A stretch of DNA of 64,000 nt, taken from assembly GCA_037951165.1 (NCBI GenBank), contig JBBDHG010000008.1:8214001-8278000 (forward strand), in the 5' to 3' direction. The translations under genes and the position numbers were made by a program. Shown piece by piece: positions 57,646 to 64,000 of this stretch (position 1 is the first letter of the stretch; each line of letters opens with the position of its first letter). The notes beneath the pieces are model-generated. The model did not search any database. It worked only from the letters and a program-made list of their open reading frames with translations, and was not told where the DNA came from. This stretch comes from Lophius americanus (Eukaryota; Chordata; Actinopteri; Lophiiformes; Lophiidae).

Positions 57646-58160
57646 AAAATAGACCTACGCTGTCGCCCCGACAGCAAGATCATATCCTCAAAAAATCTCC
57701 AATGCCCCATACAAGCAAGCCCCCTGATTGAACCCCTGAAATTAAATGTGAAGTTATTTCTACAGTATATTTAGTAAAAAAAACCCCAAAAAACTAGGAG
57801 ATTTAATCTGGGACTAATATAATATAAACATATCTTCTCGAGTCTGTTCATATGCACCGAATTTGGACAAAATTGGAATAAATGGTTGAGAAATGATTTT
57901 TGGAAACATCTTGGAGATAAAGTTCCCCCTAGTGTCAGAAATATACAACCAACCTTTGGACAGTTATGTTATGTACAGAAAACTGTGTTTTCATGATAAA
58001 AAAAACTCCCCTACTGAGTGGAATATGATACTTACGAGATAGATCTTGTTGACCGCATTCTCATTTACCTAATTTAGACTAAATCAGACCCACGGTCATG
58101 ACATGATGTCGTACGAACCCCGAACCTTCCCAAAATCAATCCACTTCTGACTGGGGAGCA
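57646..58160 (-). repeat. Unclassified interspersed repeat, copy 8
   Basis: A minus-strand copy with the clearest terminal stem-loop: GCTGTCG-CCC-CGACAGC (57659-57675), preceded by AAAATAGACCTAC. Then come 'CCAATGCCCCATACAAGCAA', 'GCCCCCTGATTGAACCCC', 'TTCATATGCACCGAATTTGG' and AGTTCCCCCTAGTGTCAG. A second module starts at about 58060. Confidence 0.7.
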
Positions 58161-58239
58161 TGTGGGTATCAAATTTGAAAATTAACTAAAAAAGTTATGG
58201 AAATCCAGTGAAAGTTTAGTCAGAAACACTATCCTCATT

Positions 58240-58570
58240 ACACTCTATTATCTTCACCTTTCACACATGCTTGGTCTCAATTACCTGCTTCACGGCCTGG
58301 AGCATTAATTGATATCAGCTGCACCCTTTCAGGTGGCCTCATTCATCCAATCCCTGACACACCTGCATACTTAGCCTCATCATTACGTCATCCGCATCAG
58401 CTGCTGTCTTTAAATATGACCCTCTCTATCCATTTAGTTTTTGCCGGCTGCTAGTTTGGCGCCCTCCAACTCCCCTTCTCCACCTAGTCCACGAAGATCC
58501 ATCAGTTTCTTCAATTATCAGCCACAGCAGAGACATCAGCCACCACCACCATACTATAATAACCCCGAAA
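58240..58570 (+). repeat. Unclassified repeat, promoter-like, copy B
   Basis: The fuller copy of the family at 41436-41620. It contains 'AATTGATATCAGCTGCACCC', 'TTCATCCAATCCCTGACAC', 'CATCATTACGTCATCCGC', a TATA-like TTTAAATATGACCC, then 'CGAAGATCCATCAGTTTCTT' and 'CAGCCACCACCACCATAC'. A TATA-like box in a repeat end suggests an LTR or retroelement promoter. It lies directly upstream of copy 9 of the other unclassified repeat. Confidence 0.55.
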
Positions 58571-58627
58571 AGTCGGAGATAACCGAAGATTCCTCGTGTT
58601 ATCGCAATAACTCTATCAGTGATTTTT

Positions 58628-59072
58628 GGAGCGGTTGGTTGTATATTTTCAACATTAGAGGTAGCTTTATCTCTAAAAGTTTTCGGGTAATAATATCTCA
58701 ACCAATGGTCTGATTGGTCTGAATTTGGTGCGTATGAACCCTGATCCATCTTGTACACATTGTTCTACTTTAATAGTTCATATTTTTCTCTCTAGGGTGA
58801 GTTTTTTTTAGGAAAAACTCAGAATTGGGGACATTACTTAAAATTTGGTTCTGAATTTAGTGCAAATGAAACAATCCTAGAGGATCTATCTATCTTGTTT
58901 ATATCATATTTCATTCACTTCATTGAGATATTTTTTTTTGTCCAAGAATACTTTGAACAAAACTTAATAAACTCAATTTGAAGATATCAACTGGGGGATT
59001 GGTGGACATCTCAGGCGATTGAGGACTTTTCAGGGATATACCCTTGCTGCCGTCCCCGACAGCATAGACTTC
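58628..59072 (+). repeat. Unclassified interspersed repeat, copy 9
   Basis: 'GGTTGGTTGTATATTTTCAA', 'GTAGCTTTATCTCTAAAAG', 'ATTTGGTGCGTATGAACC' and a shortened second module (anchor about 58859), then 'GAGGACTTTTCAGGGATATA', CCCTTGCTGCCG, and a one-mismatch stem ending CGACAGCATAGAC. Confidence 0.68.
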
Positions 59073-60629
59073 ATTACATGGTGACTGATCTCCACCTCTG
59101 CCCAGAAGAAACAAAGATCCCAGGCCGTGCGCTGTCCCTGCAATTTTCCAGCTTCTTCCTTTTTGAGTTGGTTACACCTCCTTCTGTTGCTACTACCTCG
59201 CATGTTCACCTGGTCGATGAAGCACTGGTAAAGCCTTCACTGCCGTCTCAGAGGCAGAAAAGCAATGAACCTCTATAACAGCTTTCGGGCGTTTATACGG
59301 GACAGTGAGGAGCAATAAAGAAACAACAATCCTGCCTCGAAAAGGCTCTGTAAAAGAGGTTTTTATCTTTTCTGGACCACATGACTAGATTGATGCACTG
59401 CAGTTCTAACCCTGATTTTGGCCAAATCGTTCCACTGCCTGAATCATTATGTGGTCAAATTTAGTGTCTTCAGTTAAAGTGGATGAAATGGAGTAAATTT
59501 CATGAGCTCATAATACTAATTCATTAAGAAGCAGTTTCAAACTGTGAAATAGGGATGTGTGGGTAGAACTCTGTATCTGCACTTAACGATGAGTCTGAAA
59601 GCAGGAGCTGTTATTTTACAACCCTATTTGGTCAGAGGTCGTTATATTTATGATTATTATCAGAAAACCTTTTGCATAATCCTCTTCATATCGAGCTTCA
59701 GATCAATGCTTTTGATCACAAGTGCATGAGAGGAATTTACACAGCAACTTTTATTATTAAATCTAATTTTGAATTAAATAATTTAAGTCAATAAGTAAAC
59801 CCAAATCACCCATCTTCATAGTAAAAATTTCTAAAACCGCTCCCCTTTGCATCAGTGTGAGGGGCAGGTATCAACCCCCAGGTGACATTGGGTAAGAGCT
59901 TCAAGGCTCCTCTGATTGACTTCCTCTCCATACTAGATAAACAAATTTATTGTATGAAACACAAATCAAAGTTACTGCAGAAATCCTTAAAATGGCGATA
60001 ATCTTAGAATCAACTCCTAAACATACTGTACTTTCTGGAAAGAGTTGATGTAATTTCATCAGTGCCGTCAAACCAAAGCGACATCACCAATGATAAATCC
60101 TACTTTTGAAGAGGTGATCTGACAGGAGAAGCTGTGGAAACACACAAAAAAAGAAGGTCTTGACACTAATGATCCAGACTTTTGCGTGTTGATAATGACA
60201 CAGGAGAGGAAGGGCTGAATTATTAAGATACATTACATGTAACTATATATTATTCATGAACTATGTGCAGGAAAAGGAGTACAGTGCTGTAATGAATCCC
60301 AAGTGTGCCTGTTGCTGAACTCGAGAGGATTTCTGTCCTCGTCACCTCCTTACCTATCACTGCAAAGTGCTGTTTAATTATTCCTCCCCACAGGGCCAAA
60401 TGTTCATTATGCCACAACTAATTACTGCTACACCGCTGTAATCCTATACAGCCGGACATAACAATGTGTGACTGTGTAGGCGTGTGTGTGTGTGAGTGAG
60501 TGTGTGCAGCATGGAATGGGATGGAATTGCTCTCAAGAAAAGTTTCAATCATTACATGTGGAGATTCATCTTAAGATAACTTAACATTTTAACTTTTACA
60601 CTTTGTAAAAAGCAGAAAACTAGCAGAAA
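59073..60629. other. No gene recognised
   Basis: Unique sequence. A possible conserved block at 60290-60480 is listed separately. Confidence 0.4.
60290..60480. other. Candidate conserved non-coding element
   Basis: 'GCAAAGTGCTGTTTAATTAT', 'TCCCCACAGGGCCAAATG' and 'CCACAACTAATTACTGCTAC' form a unique block with TAATTA/TTAATTA cores and no repeat match. Composition-based and weak. Confidence 0.22.
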
Positions 60630-60925
60630 AAAATTACGGTTTAACTTTTATTAGTCTAATTCTCCCTCGTCTGTGGAATGCCCTCCCTGACCATCTGAGG
60701 GCTCCACAGACGACTGACACATTTAAAAAAGGACTTAAAACATTCCTTTTTAGCAGAACCTCTAACTTTAATTAACATTGCTGCTTTTTGGTAAGGTTTT
60801 TTTGTAGTTATTTTATTTTTTTATCAATGCTTTTATCTGCTTTTACTTTGTAGCACTTTGAGATTTGATCCAAATGTAAAGTGCATTATAAATTAAATCT
60901 ATTATTATTATTATTATTATTAATT
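60630..60925 (+). mobile_element. LINE 3' end with (ATT)n tail
   Basis: The frame begins about 'LWNALPDHLRAPQTTDTFKK', then GLKTFLF, the LINE C-terminal pattern. It is followed by a 3' UTR with 'TAGCACTTTGAGATTTGATC', CAAATGTAAAGTGCATTATAA and (ATT)n at 60900-60922. Closest to the L2-like copies by tail form. Confidence 0.75.
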
Positions 60926-60968
60926 GCTGCAATATGGTGGCAGATTTAGGATTTTTCCACATCAGGGA

Positions 60969-61035
60969 CTATAAGGGGACCCGGATGTGGATCCCCTTAT
61001 AGACACCTACCTTAAATGCATTAAGGTAGGTGTCT
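60969..61035. repeat. Two abutting perfect hairpins
   Basis: CTATAAGGGGA (60969-60979) pairs with 60992-61002, and AGACACCTACCTTAA (61001-61015) pairs with 61021-61035 across ATGCA. The two share bases 61001-61002. Next to it ATCTGTGCATATT is directly repeated. Confidence 0.88.
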
Positions 61036-62230
61036 GACATCTGTGCATATTATCTGTGCATATTTCATTATTAAGTAAAATGTATTCCCATCACCACTGT
61101 CATTCCTCGTTTGCTGCTGGCTCTATAGCTTAAAGAAACCGCACATAATTGAGTATATTTCACAAATTGTGCCTTGACAAGCACACTGTGTATGCCAACA
61201 GTGTTATTGGAAATTCTTCATTTTAATTTTATTGAGTTGAAGAATGTCAGGGACTGTGCACAAATATATTAGTCTCAACAAAAAGATGAAATGCTTTTCA
61301 CCAGATTTATCTCACTGCTAATTTCCATCTGTAGCCCCTAGCAGGTGAGAGAAACAATAGCAGTCAGACATAACACCATTTATGAGACACATAGTTCAAA
61401 TTAAAGAAGAAGCAGAATCAATGCTGACAAGACTGATTACAATAAATCAATGGCTTTACCTTGTGGGGGAAATACGGAGGTCAGTCACGGTTTTCAGGTT
61501 GACAGAGCTTCTTCCATTTTCTAATAATTTTGGAGAAGGAAATAACTTATGTAGATTGTGCTGTGAGGATGCAGCCACATTTTGGCACGCTACAATAATA
61601 ATAATAATAATATATTACAGTCTCCTCTTGAGGCCGACCTTGTGGTTCTGTTAATTTACTCATTTTGGGGCCCAACTGGGCTCTTTCGCAGTGGAGAAGA
61701 GGCATTGTGGATTATCTTATCCACGAAACATGCTGGCAGGGTCCAGTGACAGTCTGGCACAGTTCCTGGATCCACCTATGCAGTGATGAGAATTATAAAT
61801 CAATCCATCACATTTAACATCAAAGCTTGCAGATCCCACAGGGATCTTCCTAAATGAGAGAAATACAAGAGTAGGATAATAGATGTGGATCATCTGCAGA
61901 GTGGTGGAACGTTTTAGCTCCAGAAATCTCCCTCACACATACACTATGTTTGTTTTTTTTGGACTGGCTAAGCCATATGTTTGTTTGTGTGTGTGGGTGT
62001 GCTTAGCCTTGTTTAAGTTCCACCACAGGAAATTATTCAAATCTCAAGTGAAAAATGCCACATTCTGCCGGCTGCATGAGCATAACTCTGTAATCTATAA
62101 AAACTAAAGCTGGCAAGGATGTAGCACAGAATGTATGGAAGTGGCAAAAATGTTCAACCCTCAACTGCAATTGCAGAACCAAAAAGGTCCACAAATTAGG
62201 CAAAAAGCTCATGGCCTGAAGGCTCCTTAC
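61036..62230. other. No gene recognised
   Basis: Unique sequence with an (AAT)n run at 61599-61613. Confidence 0.4.
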
Positions 62231-62335
62231 CATCGGGACAGATCGGGGAACTTTCCGACAGATCGGACAGATCCCCGATCTCGAATCACAAATATCAAAC
62301 ATGTTTGATATGTTACGACTCCTGATCGATCAGCC
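62231..62335. repeat. Cluster of palindromes
   Basis: AGATCGGGGA (62240-62249) pairs with 62272-62281. A perfect 20-bp palindrome ATATCAAACATGTTTGATAT lies at 62292-62311 and CTGATCGATCAG at 62322-62333. Within it GACAGATCGG is also directly repeated. Confidence 0.8.
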
Positions 62336-63189
62336 TCCGACGGAATACTCGCAAAAACTAATGAGAGCGACCAGACTGGAATCATCATAACCAGATTTTG
62401 CATTTTACAGCAAACAGAAACCCAAACATACCTGTATACCTGTATGTATAACGTGTCACGCATGATATATCATAATAGGACTGACAAGGACGTCAATCAT
62501 CCTCCATGTTTGTTTCACTTCTGAAGTCATATTTGGTCACGCAAGTTTCTGTGGAATCTCGTGTCTGTGTAATCGCCACTGTGAAATCCTCACTACAAAC
62601 AGCAGGTGTGTGGTCTCACTGTCTGGCTGAAGCGTCTAGTGGGTGCGTTTGGAAGATTATAATGTTAAAAATCTATTGAAACTGTCCTTATGTCTGTGGT
62701 CTCCCACATTTTTTAAATCTTTTAATATTTGAAGATCCTTTAGTGTGTAGCCAGCATAAAGGCTTCAATCTCATCACTCCTTTATCCCCCTCTTCAATGC
62801 TCACTGCAGAGATTAGATGTGTAATTACCTGATGGAGCGAGGTGACCAAACTGTCCGCTGGCTTCAGAAATTCTGCAGTAATGAGAAAAGGTAAGCCACT
62901 TCCAGACAGAAGCTCTGCTATTTTCCTCACCTCACTTTAACAGCTAATGACAGATCTTAACACTTAACTGCTGCATAGCTACACATCCCAACTCTCTCCA
63001 CAGGAGGAAAAAGACAAAAATAAAAACTCAGCGCCCGAGCGGAAGCAAGATCCGACCGAATGCTGCTGAAACCCGTTCATAGATAATTACTGTGATGAAT
63101 ATAGCCTCATCCGCCGGGTCTATGTTTATATCGCATAAGTCTGGGATATAATTATATTTATTATATATTTATTTTATTTTTTTACTGAA
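62336..63189. other. No gene recognised
   Basis: Unique sequence. Short frames without motifs. Confidence 0.4.
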
Positions 63190-63336
63190 AACACACTTTC
63201 GGACATAACTCAAAAAATATTTCATGCCTCCTTTTTTATTTTGAAGTTGTCAATCAGGGGGATTGCTTTTGCAATGCAATTTATAGGGGACTTTTTGGAG
63301 ATGTGCTGTCGATAACGACAACTTAGGTCTATTTTC
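63190..63336 (+). repeat. Unclassified interspersed repeat, copy 10
   Basis: The 3' end of the family: GAAAACACACTTTCGGACAT, 'GTCAATCAGGGGGATTGCTT', 'TTGCAATGCAATTTATAGGG', GACTTTTTGGAG. Then comes a one-mismatch stem GCTGTCG-ATAA-CGACAAC and TTAGGTCTATTTTC. Confidence 0.65.
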
Positions 63337-63654
63337 ATCGGGCGAGTCAATTTGGTTTGATGAGGTGATCAAAGTGAAGTTGTGTTGGAATCAGTTGTCG
63401 AAAATGTTTTTTATTGGATAAAGCTGAAACAAAACCTCAGTATATACTCTTAGTTCCAACAGCCTTTTACCTGTCACTTTCAAGCCCAGTTTGGTGCAAG
63501 ACATGCCTAAAATGATAAGCCCAAATCAAAATCACAATAATAAAAACCTTTTTTTTTTAAGTAAATGGGCAAAAAAGGCTTTAAACTCGGAGGGACATCA
63601 GAGATGATGATGTCATACTTTCAGTGGCATATTTTGACAGACATATTTGGTGTT

Positions 63655-63845
63655 GGGTCTGTAGCTCATTAGGTGGTCGTTGTAGAGGATCCGTAGTTTG
63701 AGACCAGCACTTGCAGAAAGTCCTTGAGCAAGACCCAGAACCCCATGTTGCTCCCTAGGGGCTTCACAGGGGCTGCCAAATGCTCCTCAGGGATGGAGAA
63801 TTAATTTCACATTGTTGTCCTGTATATACAATATGTGCTGTGTAA
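63655..63845 (+). mobile_element. tRNA-derived SINE
   Basis: A-box-like TGTAGCTCATTAGGTGG and B-box-like GTAGTTTGAGACC head the element. The body has 'GTCCTTGAGCAAGACCCAGA', ACCCC, 'GGGCTTCACAGGGGCTGCC' and 'AATTTCACATTGTTG'. It belongs to the same broad family as 15757-16020 but is more decayed in the head and has no insertion between the boxes. Confidence 0.8.
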
Positions 63846-64000
63846 AAAAACATAGTATATACCTAATTATAAATGGTTACATTTTTATTTGGCTGGCATC
63901 AGATTCAGCCATACATTTTTGCTCTTCACAAAATTCTTCGAAATCTTGACTTCTTGAATTCTTGAGTGGTCCGAATCTAAATGGAGGCTAACAGCACAAC

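Noticed and set aside
57646..57680. Helitron 3' end
   Set aside because: The hairpin fits, but the bases after it vary (CTAT, CTAG, CTGG, CTTT) instead of a fixed CTRR end. Kept as an open possibility only.

Overview
The window looks like non-coding, repeat-rich DNA from a ray-finned (teleost) fish nuclear genome. The case rests on the kinds of repeats present: L2-type and RTE (Rex3-like) LINE ends, tRNA-headed SINEs carrying the familiar teleost tail 'GTCCTTGAGC..GACCC', Tc1-like DNA transposons with a teleost-type transposase, Ty3/Gypsy-style LTRs, a piggyBac-type MITE, and many (ATT)n, (GT)n, (AT)n and (GGAT)n microsatellites. I found no intact host protein-coding gene, no tRNA or rRNA gene, and no CRISPR array. 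Almost every longer open frame is inside a transposable element or is low-complexity; the others lack any supporting signal.

Layout. 1.4-9.6 kb is dense in LTR material: an LTR split by a piggyBac-type MITE (1460-2634), two more solo-LTR-like blocks (4173-4705, 6360-6763), an L2 tail (5783-6300) and a heavily deleted LTR retrotransposon on the minus strand (8583-9557). 9.6-27 kb is mostly unique AT-rich sequence with a LINE reverse-transcriptase fragment (13.4-13.97 kb), a tRNA-derived SINE (15.76-16.02 kb), an RTE tail (20.2 kb) and a Tc1 deletion derivative (26.8 kb). 27-34.4 kb holds an RTE fragment, an L2 fragment, copies of an unclassified repeat and a decayed Tc1 transposase. 34.4-45 kb is mainly unique sequence with SINE fragments, a 60-bp minisatellite followed by two perfect hairpins, and a Tc1 scrap. 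45-54.9 kb has an RTE fragment, a 1.3-kb L2 reverse-transcriptase copy, a SINE, a Gypsy 3' region with two minisatellites, a LINE tail with a 92-bp duplication, and another L2 fragment. 57-64 kb has more copies of the unclassified repeat, a LINE tail, hairpins and a SINE.

Most interesting content. An interspersed repeat that I do not recognise occurs at least ten times. Its complete copies end in a short GC-rich stem-loop followed by 'GGTCTA'. Two copies keep the stem through paired changes, and the same stem core lies near the left end of the piggyBac-type MITE. Other points worth following are the MITE nested in an LTR, a set of short perfect hairpins, a possible CCAAT/TATA promoter with splice-like signals on the minus strand near 52.7-53.4 kb, a ZNF143-type motif, and several unique stretches that could be conserved non-coding elements. 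With no exon in 64 kb, this may be an intergenic desert or a very large intron; the sequence alone cannot decide.
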